A stretch of DNA of 64,000 nucleotides from Micrococcaceae bacterium. Its GTDB lineage: Bacteria > Actinomycetota > Actinomycetes > Actinomycetales > Micrococcaceae. Shown here piece after piece: positions 53,706-63,627 of the stretch. The stretch lies in assembly GCA_013393415.1 (NCBI GenBank), contig JABXHI010000026.1:62001-126000 (forward strand), written 5' to 3'. The position numbers were made by a program, and so were the translations under genes. The notes under the pieces were generated by a model, which worked only from the letters and a program-made list of their open reading frames with translations, was not told where the DNA came from and ran no database searches. The stretch's first letter is position 1. The number at the start of each line of letters is the position of its first letter.

Positions 53706-55517
53706 GTGCACATCGCGACACCCGAAATCCATCGGCTCGATCCGAAATCGAATCTCACCGATCTCGTGGTCGAACGACTCGGCGCGGATCCTGCCCGCGT
53801 GGTGTATGCGGTACAACGCTCCGAGGATCTCAACAAGCTGGCCTGGGATGACGTCACGGCGTTTCAATATCTCAGCCAGGTGCGCAAGATCGCCAAGGGG
53901 CTCATTGCCTCCGGCGTGCAACCCTTAGACATGATCGCCGTGATGTCGCCGACCAGCTACGAATGGGCTCTAGTGGACCAAGCTATATGGTTCGCCGGCG
54001 CAATCTCGGTCCCCATTTACGACACGTCATCACCGTCACAAATCGCGCACATCCTCAACGATTCTGGTGCCCAGAAGATTTTCGTCGCCGGAACCACTCA
54101 GGCCCGTGCGGTCGACCGGGCCATCGAGCAACACGGCCTTTCCGACATCGAACAGTTTGAACTCACCGACGCCGGGCTGGACGTCCTGGCCGAAGCCGGC
54201 AGCGACATCTCCGATGACGAGGTTGAGACCGTGCGATCGTTGGCGACCATGGAGTCCACCGCGACCGTGGTCTACACCTCGGGCACGACCGGTGCGCCAA
54301 AGGGTGCCTTGATCTCGCACAGCAACTTGGCAGAGGGCGCCGTCAACATTGTGCCCTGGGCCGAGGAGATTGTGCTGTCTCGACACACCCCGCGACTGCT
54401 GATGTTTTTGCCCCTGGCCCACATTCTGGCGCGCGCAGTCCAGTATTTCTGCCTGGTGTCGGGTATTCAGGTGGCCCACACATCGGATACCACCAACGTC
54501 ACCAAAATCATGGGCGCCTATCAGCCCACCTGGTTGCTCGTTGTGCCACGCGTTTTGGAGAAAGCCTATAGCGCCGTGCTCACCCAGGCCGAGAATGCGA
54601 CCGGTCTGCGCAAAAACCTGCTGACCGATGCCATCGAGGTGGCCGAACAGTGGTCGCGGGCCCGTCAGTCAGGTGACATACCGGTTGGGCTGCGCATCAA
54701 ACACGCATTCTATGATCGGGTGGTCTATACCAAAATCCGCGAAGTCTTCGGCGGTGAAGCCCAAGCCGCGATTTCCGGGGCCAGCCCACTGAATGAGAAA
54801 CTCGCGCACCTTTTTACCGGCATGGGCTTGGGAATATACGAAGGCTACGGCCTGACCGAATCGACGGCCCCGGCCTCCGTCAACGTGCCGCACAGCGTCC
54901 GGTTGGGTTCAGTGGGCAAACTCGTACCGGGTATGGAAGCCAAACTTTCCGACTCGGGTGAACTGATGCTGCGCGGTGTAGTGGTCTCCCCCGGGTATCT
55001 CTCCGCCGACGATAACGCCGACTCGTTTGATGCTGAGGGCTGGTTTGCGACAGGTGACCTTGCCGAAATCGATGACGACGGGTTCATTTACATCACCGGG
55101 CGCACCAAAGACCTGCTGGTGACCGCTGGCGGCAAGAACGTCTCCCCCGGGCCGCTCGAGGAGACCATCTCGATGGCACCCATCGTGGGTCACGCCGTCG
55201 TCGTCGGGGAAAATAAGCCGTTCGTCGGGGTGCTCATTTCGCTGGACGCCGCCGAACTGGCCGCGTGGGCGTCGCGTCGTGGCAAAGAGGGGCTCACACT
55301 GGACGAAGCGCGCACCGATGAAGACGTGCACGCCGAGATCCAGAGCTACATTGACCTGGCAAACCAGAGCGTGTCCCAGGCCGAATCCGTACGCAAAATG
55401 GTCATCCTGCCAACCGAGTTATCCCAAGAGACCGGGCACGTCACTCCGTCGGATAAACTGCGCCGCGCCTCGGTGATCGAAGACTTCGATGAGGCGATGG
55501 CCGAACTCTATGGCTGA
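53706..55517 (+). CDS. fadD: Long-chain-fatty-acid-CoA ligase (FadD15-like)
   Basis: The 603-residue protein is an AMP-binding acyl-CoA synthetase. The P-loop VYTSGTTGAPKGALISHSN lies near residues 197-215, GYGLTESTAPASVN near 380, FATGDLAEIDDDGFIYITGRTKDLLVTAGGKN near 440-475 and the short C-terminal lid ends with THVTPSDKLRR-like text. The family (FadD15/FAA1 type) activates long-chain fatty acids at the membrane. The GTG start has AAAAGAGG upstream. The 3' end overlaps the convergent DUF1461 gene by ten bases. Confidence 0.93.
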   Translation: MHIATPEIHRLDPKSNLTDLVVERLGADPARVVYAVQRSEDLNKLAWDDVTAFQYLSQVRKIAKGLIASGVQPLDMIAVMSPTSYEWALVDQAIWFAGAISVPIYDTSSPSQIAHILNDSGAQKIFVAGTTQARAVDRAIEQHGLSDIEQFELTDAGLDVLAEAGSDISDDEVETVRSLATMESTATVVYTSGTTGAPKGALISHSNLAEGAVNIVPWAEEIVLSRHTPRLLMFLPLAHILARAVQYFCLVSGIQVAHTSDTTNVTKIMGAYQPTWLLVVPRVLEKAYSAVLTQAENATGLRKNLLTDAIEVAEQWSRARQSGDIPVGLRIKHAFYDRVVYTKIREVFGGEAQAAISGASPLNEKLAHLFTGMGLGIYEGYGLTESTAPASVNVPHSVRLGSVGKLVPGMEAKLSDSGELMLRGVVVSPGYLSADDNADSFDAEGWFATGDLAEIDDDGFIYITGRTKDLLVTAGGKNVSPGPLEETISMAPIVGHAVVVGENKPFVGVLISLDAAELAAWASRRGKEGLTLDEARTDEDVHAEIQSYIDLANQSVSQAESVRKMVILPTELSQETGHVTPSDKLRRASVIEDFDEAMAELYG

Positions 55518-56620
55518 TGTGCCTTGGGCTCGCTGACGACCTGGGATTCCATGAACCGCTGGGCCTGCTCGTTGCGGAAGCGTCGGCGGCCGGTTGGCGC
55601 AGTGCAGATGATGATGGTCGCCATGGTCACCAGGGTCAATGCCGCGATCCAGATGGCGGCATCGATCCAGAACTGACCTGGATACAATCTGATCAACGTA
55701 TCCGTCGTATAGAACGTCCAGGTCCCATCGGCAAAGAAAATCTGATGGAAGCCCGCGAAGAACGCTTCCCAGCCGAGCAACGCCACAACAGCGAGGATGA
55801 TCAACGCGGCCGTGAACCAGATCGCGCCGGCAAACAGTGAACGCGCAATGGCCCCTTTGCGCATCCGCGACAGCAAGATCATCAGCACGATGCAGATCAC
55901 GGCCATGACGATCCCGGCGATCATGGTCACGGTTATCACCTGTTTCACGTCGGCCATGTGTGCGACCTCCTCCTGGGTGAACAACGGATTCCCGTTGGCA
56001 AAGGTGAGATCGCCAAGATAGCTGGGCGGCGCGAGATTGAACAAGTAGTCGAGTCCGTAGGACCCGTAACTGCGCCGCTGTTCCGTATCCATCCCGTATT
56101 GATCCGCGGGGAAACCGGGACGGTTATATTCGAACCACAACAATAATGGTGATGCGACCACTCGCAGGATGAAGATGAGTATGGTGATGGGTGCCAGAAT
56201 CGCCAGGGCGACCTGCATGACGACCGCCACGGCTGGTGAACCTACCACGGCACGGTCCCGGGCTTTTGCACGAGCCGACGCTTCGTCTTCAAACGAGTCC
56301 TCGAGTGGTTCCGTCAGCACGGCAGGGGGTCGTGTGGGTTGCGGCGTTGCAGCATGGGCGCCCGAGCTTGGAAACACTTGTGTTGGAAGTGGTTCAGGCG
56401 CTGTCGGCTCTGAAGCAGGCGGCTTTGAAGCTGGCGGTTCCGAAGTCTGCGGCGGGGATGGCGGGGCATCCTTATCGGTGAGCGGTCGTTTCAATGTCGA
56501 ACCGGTATGTAGCGTATCGCCGGCGGGATCGACTCGACGACGCGGTCGACGCGGTGTGGCGACGGGTTCGGGGGAATCTGTTGGTTCGCGTTCGTGGTCT
56601 TGAGGAGAACGTTGCGACAT
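55508..56620 (-). CDS. DUF1461 (TIGR01906) integral membrane protein
   Basis: The 370-residue protein has a disordered Pro/Ser/Thr-rich N-terminus of about 130 residues, then a helix pair and the DUF1461 signature: YNRPGFPADQYGMDTEQRRSYGSYGLDYLFN followed by NPLFTQEEVAHMADVKQV. Three further helices follow. The function of the family is unknown. AAAGGTGGG before ATG 56620 supports the start. Repeated ASEP/PAS units in the N-terminal linker (residues about 60-85) are low-complexity. Confidence 0.85.
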   Translation of the reverse strand: MSQRSPQDHEREPTDSPEPVATPRRPRRRVDPAGDTLHTGSTLKRPLTDKDAPPSPPQTSEPPASKPPASEPTAPEPLPTQVFPSSGAHAATPQPTRPPAVLTEPLEDSFEDEASARAKARDRAVVGSPAVAVVMQVALAILAPITILIFILRVVASPLLLWFEYNRPGFPADQYGMDTEQRRSYGSYGLDYLFNLAPPSYLGDLTFANGNPLFTQEEVAHMADVKQVITVTMIAGIVMAVICIVLMILLSRMRKGAIARSLFAGAIWFTAALIILAVVALLGWEAFFAGFHQIFFADGTWTFYTTDTLIRLYPGQFWIDAAIWIAALTLVTMATIIICTAPTGRRRFRNEQAQRFMESQVVSEPKAHQP

Positions 56621-56701
56621 TGACCCACCTTTCAACATGTGTGCTGCCAGCCTACGACGCGTTCACACATCTCAGAACTGGGCACACCGATGGGTTGTGA
56701 A

Positions 56702-57694
56702 CTAGCCTGTGATGGTTTGGCGTCCGCCATCATAGTCAGCAACGTCGGCATCCACATTGGCCTTCGCGGCGCGGGAACCAAACACCCAGGTATATACCCA
56801 GTACGCGGCGAGCACCAGCGCGCCGATGGCGATTTTCAATGCGGTGGGCAGTGGTGACGGGGTGACCAGGCCTTCAACCAGCCCGGAGATGAGCAGCACG
56901 CCGACCAGTCCGAGGCCCACCAGAATCAGTTGCCGTCCCCAGTAGGCCAGCGACTGCAGGCGCGTCGTACGTCCCGGAGCCACCCACGCCCAAAAGATCC
57001 GCAATCCGGCAGCCCCAGCGATGAAAATGGCGGTAAGTTCCATCAGTCCGTGCGGCAGAATGAACGCGAAAAACGTGTCGAGTTCGTCGTGCTTATGCAT
57101 CAGTGCGGCAGAAGTACCCAATCCCTGCGCGTTGGCCCACAACACATAGGGCACAAAGAACCCGGTGATGCCGAATGCGACCTCTTGCAGGGCAATCCAC
57201 GCGTTATTGACCCACACCAGGGTCGTAAAGGACGCGGCGGGGTTCTCCGAATAGTAATCCACAAAGTCTTCTTCGACGTATGCGAGCTGGGCTTCCTCAG
57301 GCAGCATGGCATCGAAAAATTGCGGGTTATTGGCGTACCACGTGCCATAGGCCAGCGCGATGGCCACAAATGCTGCCGCCAGGATGATCGTCAACCACCG
57401 AATTTGATACAGCGCATAGGGCAGCTTGACGGCGAAAAACTCTTTGGCTCCGGCCACGGGTGACCCGGTGGCAGAGGTCAGTCTCGCCCTGGCCCGTGCG
57501 ATGATCAAGGATAACCGGTTAGCATACGGTCCGTCGGGAGCCTGCGCTTGCACGATCGAGAGATGTGTCGAGGCGCGCCCATACAGCTCCACCAGTTCAT
57601 CCACGTCGGCAGGACTCAGCCCGCGGTATCGTGCCAACTCGTCGAGCCGCTCCCAGTCAGGGCGATGAGTATTTGCGTACGCTTCCAGATCCAC
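56702..57694 (-). CDS. SpoIIM/DUF95 family membrane protein
   Basis: The 330-residue protein begins VDLEAYANTHRPDWERLDEL, the usual start of actinobacterial SpoIIM-like proteins, then has SPADVDELVELYGRASTHLS and about five transmembrane helices with LPHGLMELTAIFIAGAAGL. In Bacillus SpoIIM serves engulfment; in non-sporing actinobacteria the role is unknown and it usually pairs with an RDD protein, as here. GTG 57694 is preceded by a minus-strand TAGTGT at seven bases, again suggesting a leaderless message; upstream ATG 57730 is possible. Confidence 0.87.
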   Translation of the reverse strand: MDLEAYANTHRPDWERLDELARYRGLSPADVDELVELYGRASTHLSIVQAQAPDGPYANRLSLIIARARARLTSATGSPVAGAKEFFAVKLPYALYQIRWLTIILAAAFVAIALAYGTWYANNPQFFDAMLPEEAQLAYVEEDFVDYYSENPAASFTTLVWVNNAWIALQEVAFGITGFFVPYVLWANAQGLGTSAALMHKHDELDTFFAFILPHGLMELTAIFIAGAAGLRIFWAWVAPGRTTRLQSLAYWGRQLILVGLGLVGVLLISGLVEGLVTPSPLPTALKIAIGALVLAAYWVYTWVFGSRAAKANVDADVADYDGGRQTITG

Positions 57695-57701
57695 GACGCC
57701 A

Positions 57702-57707
57702 ACACTA
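57702..57707 (-). promoter_or_regulatory. Leaderless -10 element of the SpoIIM-like gene
   Basis: ACACTA on the plus strand reads TAGTGT on the minus, seven bases before GTG 57694. No ribosome binding site is visible for that start. Confidence 0.4.
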
Positions 57708-57807
57708 CTAGGATTAGGGGTTTGAAACATATTATTGCCGCACCACAGCCGTCTACACTGGAGTCGCACGACCATCCAGGCGTCACAACTCAATGAAAGG
57801 TCTGGGC

Positions 57808-58602
57808 ATGCAGGAACACACGATCACCGGCGAAGCAGTTGTCCTGAACATCCGAGCCGCAAACTTCATGCCGCGACTCGGTGCTGCCCTGATGGACGCC
57901 TTCATCTATTTACTCGTGTGGGGCTTTGCGATGATCGGGCTGGCTCAGTTCACCCAGTTGTTCTCCGTTGACGTCGCCGCCGCCCAGGCCCTATCGATAC
58001 TTGCGATCGTCACCTTGATGTTCGCCATACCGTTTACGGTCGAGGGGCTGTCCAAGGGTCGATCCGTCGGCAAACTCGCGTTTGGTCTACGTGTTGTTCG
58101 CGACGATGCCGGAACCATTCGGTGGCGTCACGCATTCACTCGGTGCCTCACCGGCGTTTTTGAATTGTGGATGATGTTTGGCTCGGTCGCCATCATCTGC
58201 TCGCTATTCAATAGGCAATCGAAGCGCCTCGGTGACATGATGGCCGGCACCTATGTGATCGTGGCCCGTGCACCGCAGCTGCCACCTACCATGCCCGATG
58301 TGCCACCCAACATGCAGGCCTGGGCGCAAGTCGCTGACGTCGGGCGGATACCTCCCGGGTTAGCCACACGAGTGAATACACTGATCCGCAATTCCGCGAC
58401 CATGGATCCAAACGCCCTGGCCAACGTGTCGGGGCAGGTCTATAACCAACTTCTTGAATACGTCACTCCCGGTCCCCCGCCAGGAGTCGATCCGATGACA
58501 TTTATGGTCGGGGTGATGGCCGAGCGCAGGAACCGCGACTACAATGTCTTGGCGCGACGCCGTGAACGTCGGCAACGTGATGCTAAGCATCTCGTGCGGT
58601 AA
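57808..58602 (+). CDS. RDD family membrane protein
   Basis: The 264-residue protein has the RDD domain in its first 150 residues: AANFMPRLGAALMDAFIYL (with the Arg-x-x-Ala-x-x-x-Asp pattern), SKGRSVGKLAFGLRVVRDDAG and SKRLGDMMAGTYVI. The C-terminal 110 residues are soluble and unassigned. RDD proteins are linked to ion or small-solute transport. It is divergent from the SpoIIM-like gene, a frequent pairing. AAAGG upstream supports ATG 57808 over ATG 57793. A terminator follows. Confidence 0.87.
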   Translation: MQEHTITGEAVVLNIRAANFMPRLGAALMDAFIYLLVWGFAMIGLAQFTQLFSVDVAAAQALSILAIVTLMFAIPFTVEGLSKGRSVGKLAFGLRVVRDDAGTIRWRHAFTRCLTGVFELWMMFGSVAIICSLFNRQSKRLGDMMAGTYVIVARAPQLPPTMPDVPPNMQAWAQVADVGRIPPGLATRVNTLIRNSATMDPNALANVSGQVYNQLLEYVTPGPPPGVDPMTFMVGVMAERRNRDYNVLARRRERRQRDAKHLVR

Positions 58603-58622
58603 CGCTCGTCTTCTGCAGAGAA

Positions 58623-58657
58623 CCCTGTTCCGGAAAATTTCTGGGACAGGGCTTTTT
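58623..58657 (+). terminator. Terminator of the RDD gene
   Basis: CCCTGTTCC (58623-58631) pairs with GGGACAGGG (58643-58651, one G-U), followed by CTTTTTC. Confidence 0.85.
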
Positions 58658-58925
58658 CTTGTCTGGCCACTCCAGGTTCTGCCAATTCGGGGCCCGGTGA
58701 CGCAGCTATCGATTGTTTCTCGGCATCTGTTCGCGTAGATACGTGAGCATTTTCCAGGTTTTGGGTGTTCTGCACCCGTGTCGTGTGCAGTGTGGAAAAG
58801 TCTGAACACGCTCGCAGGTTATCCACAAAACACGAGACACAACAGACACAAAAGATCAACATATGTTACACCACCTTCTTTAACATTAAAAGCTCTTAAA
58901 TCGTCCAGCAAACAACGCCAAAGTA

Positions 58926-58954
58926 TTGCTAACAGTAGGGGTGGCAGGTAGAAT
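58926..58954 (+). promoter_or_regulatory. Promoter of the DUF222/HNH gene
   Basis: TTGCTA (58926-58931), a 17-base spacer and TAGAAT (58949-58954) are close to consensus. The leader is about 54 bases and ends in a GAGAGGAG ribosome binding site before GTG 59015. Confidence 0.6.
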
Positions 58955-59014
58955 AGAGACCAACACCACCGGCTATTGAACACCCAACGCTTTCAGAGTT
59001 GAGAGGAGTCTGTT

Positions 59015-61219
59015 GTGGACCACACCCCGATCTTGCCCAACATTGGTATCCCGTGTCCCACCGACCTCCTCAACCCCGAAAAGCTCGATGGTGCTTCCCT
59101 GGGTGAAGCCCTGCATGCAGCAGCGTTTATCTTGCAATATGCTGGCAAGAAAATGGCCAACCCCAGCACGTTCACCGAGGTCCCCACGTTCTCCCAGGGC
59201 GCTGGCTCGGACTGGTCTGGCTACCAGTCCCAAACCGGTGATGACACCAGTGACGACGATGCAGACAGTGCTGGGTCTTTGAAGACACCAGCCACCGTGG
59301 TGCCACCAGAACGCTATTACGACTCGCTACCCGCGATTGGGGATATGTTGTCGCAAGTCACGCAGTCTACGGATGTGATGATGGCCAACTACGCCCGCTA
59401 CTTCCAAGCCGCTGAACACGACCAAGTCACCTACTTCGGTGCACCCTTTGCCACCAGCGGCTTCACCGATGCCAAACACTATCTGCGCGACACGATGAAA
59501 CTCTCCGCGGCCACCGCGGCCAAGCATGTCGACCGGGCAGCGTATGTGACCCTGGCCCCTGGTAAGAACCCGGAAGAAGCCGCCAACCTGCCCGTCTTCG
59601 CGCGCATGGCCGCCGCATTTATCAACGGACGAATCCCAGCAGAAAATATCGACCGATTCATTGCCATGGACCAAGACTTAGTCGACTACGCCGCCAAAAC
59701 CGGCCAAACCACCGACTATAAAAACGCGGTGTTGCAAGCCTTTGAACCCACCCTGGTCGAAACCGCCGAGACCTCCACCCCCGATGAAGTCTCCAGGGTG
59801 AAAAAGCGGTGGGTGGATCGTATTGCGCATGCTATGAACGCCGATGGGCCCTCACCCTCCCAAACGCTACGCAAACAGCCCGATAATGCGATCAAAACCC
59901 GGGATCACGCCGATGGCAGCGGCCACATCAGCATGCACGCCACCCCAGACCTGTATGCGCAATTCAAAAACTTCAAACTCCACATGCTCAACCACCACGG
60001 CACCCCACCAGACCTCCCCGACGAAATCGCCGCACTGTTCCCCACCCAAAACAAAGGCGATAATGACGCAGAGGACGCAGCAGATAACACCGTAGAGCCA
60101 GCCGTGGCGACCAATACACCAGATGCTGCGCTGGCTTCCCAGTCAACCATTGGCGACACCGCCGCGGACAACCAGCGAACCGCGGTCGATGGCAATTGTG
60201 GAATCGCAACGCTCGAACCCATCACCGACAGTGATACTGCAGGTGCACACACTGATCCTGAGTCACTCCGAGAGACTGGCACCGATTCGCAGGAATCGCT
60301 TCCAACACGTCTAGAAGATACGGCTCCGTTGGGGCTCACCCCGGACAGTGAGCCACCGTTACCCAACCCGGATGCCATTGTCGCCGAAGACGAGCACGGT
60401 AACCCGATCACCGCCCAGCGGGTCAATGCCATTGATCAGATGAGCAACGGCCAGAAACTCGGAGCCATGCTCATCGGCATGTTCAACACCCTACTGACCA
60501 TGGACCCCACAGAGGCGGGCATCAAAAAATCCCACGGCTCCAGCGCACAACTAGTCTTGGTCCAAGATATCCAGACAGCTCACCACACCCTGGGCCTACC
60601 AGAACTACCGGCCGCAGTGCGACGGCCACCCGGAGTCGACGGCATCCTACCGCCAGTGATCACCGCACCCAACCCCAACAATTCCAGCCCACCAGACTGC
60701 CACAAATCCTCAGCCGATCATGATGATTTCGAACCACCACCCGATGACGATTTCATCTCACCACATGATGGGTACGTGAACCCAGTGGCCTGGACCCCAT
60801 ATCAGTCAGAGGTCATCAACCACGGACCCATGCACCCCAAAGACGCCGAAATCCTGGCCTGCAACGCCGAACTCGTAGGCCAAATCTGGAACGGACCAGA
60901 CACCGTACTGCACCAGAAACGCACCCACCGACTCTTCACCCCCACACAACGCCGCGCCATCCTCGCCCGTGACCGCGGATGCCAAGCCCCTGGCTGCACT
61001 GTGCCCGGCATCGATTCCGAAATTCACCACATCAAAGCATGGGAACACGGCGGCACCACCGACGAACCCAACGCCACCACGCTATGCGCGCACCACCACG
61101 GGGCCATCCACATCGGCAAATGGCGCATCGTCAAACACCACGGCATGACGTTCTTCCAACCCGCCCCATGGCTCGACCCCTACCAACCCCTACTCCGAAA
61201 CGTCTACTGGAACACGTGA
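59015..61219 (+). CDS. DUF222 domain protein with C-terminal HNH endonuclease
   Basis: The 734-residue protein belongs to the actinobacterial 13E12/REP family: an N-terminal DUF222 helical region (about 100-360) and a C-terminal HNH nuclease (about 645-705) with RDRGCQAPGCTVPGIDSEIHHIKAWEHGGTTDEPNATTLCAHHHGAIH, where the Cys pair and the HH/N/H residues are in place. The middle (about 360-480) is an unusually long Thr/Ala/Asp-rich stretch. The family is thought to be mobile or toxin-like nucleases present in many copies per genome; its function is not settled. It has its own promoter. Confidence 0.88.
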   Translation: MDHTPILPNIGIPCPTDLLNPEKLDGASLGEALHAAAFILQYAGKKMANPSTFTEVPTFSQGAGSDWSGYQSQTGDDTSDDDADSAGSLKTPATVVPPERYYDSLPAIGDMLSQVTQSTDVMMANYARYFQAAEHDQVTYFGAPFATSGFTDAKHYLRDTMKLSAATAAKHVDRAAYVTLAPGKNPEEAANLPVFARMAAAFINGRIPAENIDRFIAMDQDLVDYAAKTGQTTDYKNAVLQAFEPTLVETAETSTPDEVSRVKKRWVDRIAHAMNADGPSPSQTLRKQPDNAIKTRDHADGSGHISMHATPDLYAQFKNFKLHMLNHHGTPPDLPDEIAALFPTQNKGDNDAEDAADNTVEPAVATNTPDAALASQSTIGDTAADNQRTAVDGNCGIATLEPITDSDTAGAHTDPESLRETGTDSQESLPTRLEDTAPLGLTPDSEPPLPNPDAIVAEDEHGNPITAQRVNAIDQMSNGQKLGAMLIGMFNTLLTMDPTEAGIKKSHGSSAQLVLVQDIQTAHHTLGLPELPAAVRRPPGVDGILPPVITAPNPNNSSPPDCHKSSADHDDFEPPPDDDFISPHDGYVNPVAWTPYQSEVINHGPMHPKDAEILACNAELVGQIWNGPDTVLHQKRTHRLFTPTQRRAILARDRGCQAPGCTVPGIDSEIHHIKAWEHGGTTDEPNATTLCAHHHGAIHIGKWRIVKHHGMTFFQPAPWLDPYQPLLRNVYWNT

Positions 61220-61578
61220 AAAGCGACCCCGTCGTGAGCTCAAGCCGACTTCCACAAGTACTCACTGAATTCTCGACGTCATCAGCCGTCTCCCCTAGTC
61301 AAACCGCTCCGAAGAACACACCCAGGGCACTAATCTGGGGCACTAACCTCCTCGAAAACTTGGCCCGGTCCCAACCGTCACACGTTCACCCAACCGCCGT
61401 CGCGGCCAGAATCGAATCAGCCGCAATCGAGCATTAACGCAGCTGCTGCAAAGCAGATCCGCAGGCGAATGGCAGACGCAACCTTCTCTACAGTGGTTAT
61501 CCAAACCACTGCAGTTAACAGAAAAACTGCCCCGGCATACTGCATGAAAGCAACACCGAGGCAGTTTTGAGCTGATTT
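61220..61578. other. Gap of 359 bases between the HNH gene and sahH
   Basis: Contains CAGTGGTT-ATCCA-AACCACTG (61491-61511), a perfect 8-bp inverted repeat, and the sahH terminator (61523-61568). The rest has no conserved reading frame. The frame that continues from inside the HNH gene to 61437 is a shadow. Confidence 0.55.
61523..61568 (-). terminator. Terminator of sahH
   Basis: AAAACTGCCCCGG (61523-61535) pairs with CCGAGGCAGTTTT (61556-61568), with one internal mismatch. The minus strand ends GGCAGTTTTTC, a clean T-run; the plus strand also ends in T, so it works both ways. Confidence 0.85.
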
Positions 61579-63120
61579 TTAGTAGCGGTAATGATCCGGC
61601 TTATATGGACCCGCAATATCGACACCAAGGTACTCAGCCTGGGTCTTCGTTAACTCGGTTAGCTCGGCTCCTAGAGCACCTAAGTGCAGGCGAGCAACCT
61701 GCTCATCCAATAATTTCGGTAGCACGTGCACGCCAGTCTCATAGGTTTTACCGGTGATGGAACCGGTCCCACCTTCAGCATGGAACAACTCGATCTGGGC
61801 AATGACCTGGTTCGTGAACGAAGCCGACATCACAAACGATGGATGTCCGGTCGCGTTCCCCAGGTTCAGCAAGCGTCCCTCCGAAAGAACAATGATGGAA
61901 CGCTCTTTATCAGTACCCTGATCAAACACCCACTCGTGAACCTGTGGTTTGATCTCAATCTTCTGCACGCCAGGTACCTGCCCCAGGCCAGCCATATCGA
62001 TCTCATTGTCAAAGTGCCCGACGTTGCCCACGATGGCTTTGTCCTTCATCGCCAGCATATCCTCGGCCATGATGATGTCACGGCCACCGGTGGTCGTCAC
62101 GAAAATGTCACCGGTACCAACAACGTCCTCAAGACGCGCCACCTGATAGCCATCCATCGCAGCCTGCAACGCGATAATCGGGTCAATCTCGCAGACAATC
62201 ACGCGGGCGCCCTGACCTCTCAGCGCATCAGCAGCGCCCTTTCCAACGTCCCCGTAACCCGCAATCACAGCGGTCTTGCCACCGATCAACACGTCGGTAG
62301 CACGCATGATGCCGTCAGGCAGCGAGTGACGGATGCCATACTTGTTGTCGAACTTCGATTTGGTAACCGAATCGTTGACGTTGATCGCGGGGAAGCGCAG
62401 CTCGCCGGACTCAAACATCTGGTTCAAACGCAGCACACCAGTCGTAGTTTCTTCGGTGACGCCACGCAGGTTATTGGCAACACGGGTCCAACGCTGATCA
62501 TCGGCAGCCATCGAAGCCCGCAACGTTTCTAGGATGACCTTATATTCGTCAGGATCATCTTCGCTTGCAGCCGGAACCATGCCGACAGCTTCGAATTCAG
62601 CACCCTTATGTACCAACAGCGTGGCGTCCCCGCCATCATCGAGGATCATGTTCGGACCAAGCGCAGCGTCTTCTTCGGCACCTGGCCACAAGAAAATCTG
62701 CTCGGCGGCCCACCAGTACTGCTCTAGGGTCTCGTTCTTCCATGCGAAGACTGGCACACCATTGGGCCGCTGTGGGGTGCCGTCACCAACAACGATCGCG
62801 GCTGCGGCCTCGTCCTGAGTGGAGAAAATATTGCACGACGCCCAACGAACCTCGGCCCCCAGAGCAACGAGGGTCTCAATGAGGACTGCGGTCTGGACGG
62901 TCATATGCAACGAACCTGCAATGCGGGCACCCTTGAGCGGCTGCGATTCACCGTATTGTTCGCGCAGTGCCATCAGGCCTGGCATTTCGTGTTCGGCTAA
63001 CCGGATCTGGTGGCGGCCGGCTTCATGGGCGGTGATGTCGCGAATCGCGAAATCGAAGGCGGCGCCTGGAACAGTCGTTGTATTCGAAAAGGCCGGGTCT
63101 ACGGCAGGCGTAATAGTCAT
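61579..63120 (-). CDS. sahH: S-adenosylhomocysteine hydrolase
   Basis: The 513-residue protein is SahH with the actinobacterial insert. Visible are [33 protein letters not shown], the NAD site [35 protein letters not shown] and the C-terminal [24 protein letters not shown] with the Lys and Tyr that reach the neighbouring subunit's NAD. It splits SAH into adenosine and homocysteine, keeping methylation going (rsmA, rsmI and others here use SAM). A strong terminator follows. Confidence 0.97.
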   Translation of the reverse strand: MTITPAVDPAFSNTTTVPGAAFDFAIRDITAHEAGRHQIRLAEHEMPGLMALREQYGESQPLKGARIAGSLHMTVQTAVLIETLVALGAEVRWASCNIFSTQDEAAAAIVVGDGTPQRPNGVPVFAWKNETLEQYWWAAEQIFLWPGAEEDAALGPNMILDDGGDATLLVHKGAEFEAVGMVPAASEDDPDEYKVILETLRASMAADDQRWTRVANNLRGVTEETTTGVLRLNQMFESGELRFPAINVNDSVTKSKFDNKYGIRHSLPDGIMRATDVLIGGKTAVIAGYGDVGKGAADALRGQGARVIVCEIDPIIALQAAMDGYQVARLEDVVGTGDIFVTTTGGRDIIMAEDMLAMKDKAIVGNVGHFDNEIDMAGLGQVPGVQKIEIKPQVHEWVFDQGTDKERSIIVLSEGRLLNLGNATGHPSFVMSASFTNQVIAQIELFHAEGGTGSITGKTYETGVHVLPKLLDEQVARLHLGALGAELTELTKTQAEYLGVDIAGPYKPDHYRY

Positions 63121-63193
63121 GGTGACAACACTACTTGCTGAAACCGTTTCGGGCAGTCAGCATGCAACGCGAAGTCACATAGTCGCCGGGATA

Positions 63194-63577
63194 TTATTCG
63201 GGACGCAACAGGCGCAAATTGTTCGGCTGTTCGGCCATGAGTTCCGGACGGGTTGGTGCCACGGAGCGATCAACCTGCTGGATGGTTCCCGAGCTCGCGT
63301 CGGCGGGTTCATCCTCGTCCTCGGGGGCGTTCACAGCGTTGGCGACAGCGAGGAGATCATCGGTGTCCTCGTCAAGCTCGGCTGTCAGGCGCAAGAATTC
63401 CCAGCCCACCGGAGCGGTAAATTGTTGGGCGTGCTTGGCGCATAAATCATGGGCGTGGGGTTCGGCACGTTGCGACATTGGTCCGAGCACGACGGTCGAT
63501 TCCGCGTAGTTAAACGTCAGCGTTGCTGCGGCTGGATTGGAGCAAGCGGTCTTGGTGCATATTCGTTGAGTTCCCAC
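63194..63577 (-). CDS. DUF3499 family protein
   Basis: The 127-residue protein matches the actinobacterial DUF3499 family (M. tuberculosis Rv3258c). The N-terminal half has zinc-ribbon-like cysteines: RICTKTACSNPAAATL, then HDLCAKHAQ. The C-terminal half is an acidic, disordered tail. Its function is unknown; the family always lies near the gene on the other side here. The GTG start at 63577 lacks a ribosome binding site; TACACT on the minus strand is eight bases upstream. Confidence 0.85.
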   Translation of the reverse strand: MGTQRICTKTACSNPAAATLTFNYAESTVVLGPMSQRAEPHAHDLCAKHAQQFTAPVGWEFLRLTAELDEDTDDLLAVANAVNAPEDEDEPADASSGTIQQVDRSVAPTRPELMAEQPNNLRLLRPE

Positions 63578-63585
63578 AACAGGTC

Positions 63586-63621
63586 AGTGTACAGCACGGG
63601 TGAAAGTGGGGTTGTTATGGT
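63586..63621. promoter_or_regulatory. Divergent leaderless promoters, DUF3499 and zincin-like gene
   Basis: A minus-strand TACACT (63586-63591) is eight bases from GTG 63577. A plus-strand TATGGT (63616-63621) is six bases from GTG 63628. Neither start has a ribosome binding site. Confidence 0.4.
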
Positions 63622-63627
63622 TGGGGT

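Larger units (their letters stand above)
58603..59014. other. Gap of 412 bases between RDD and DUF222/HNH genes
   Basis: It holds the RDD terminator (58623-58657), an AT-rich stretch (58840-58930) and the promoter of the HNH gene. A 9-base match to a DnaA box (TTATCCACA, 58819-58827) is present once only. No convincing gene is seen. Confidence 0.6.

Noticed and set aside
60979-61437. 152-codon frame overlapping and running past the HNH gene
   Set aside because: Its first half is the HNH gene in another frame (His/Pro/Arg-rich shadow) and the rest has no conservation or ribosome binding site.
63121-63193. Possible SAH riboswitch before sahH
   Set aside because: Only 73 bases separate sahH from the DUF3499 stop and no known SAH or SAM aptamer pattern was recognised.
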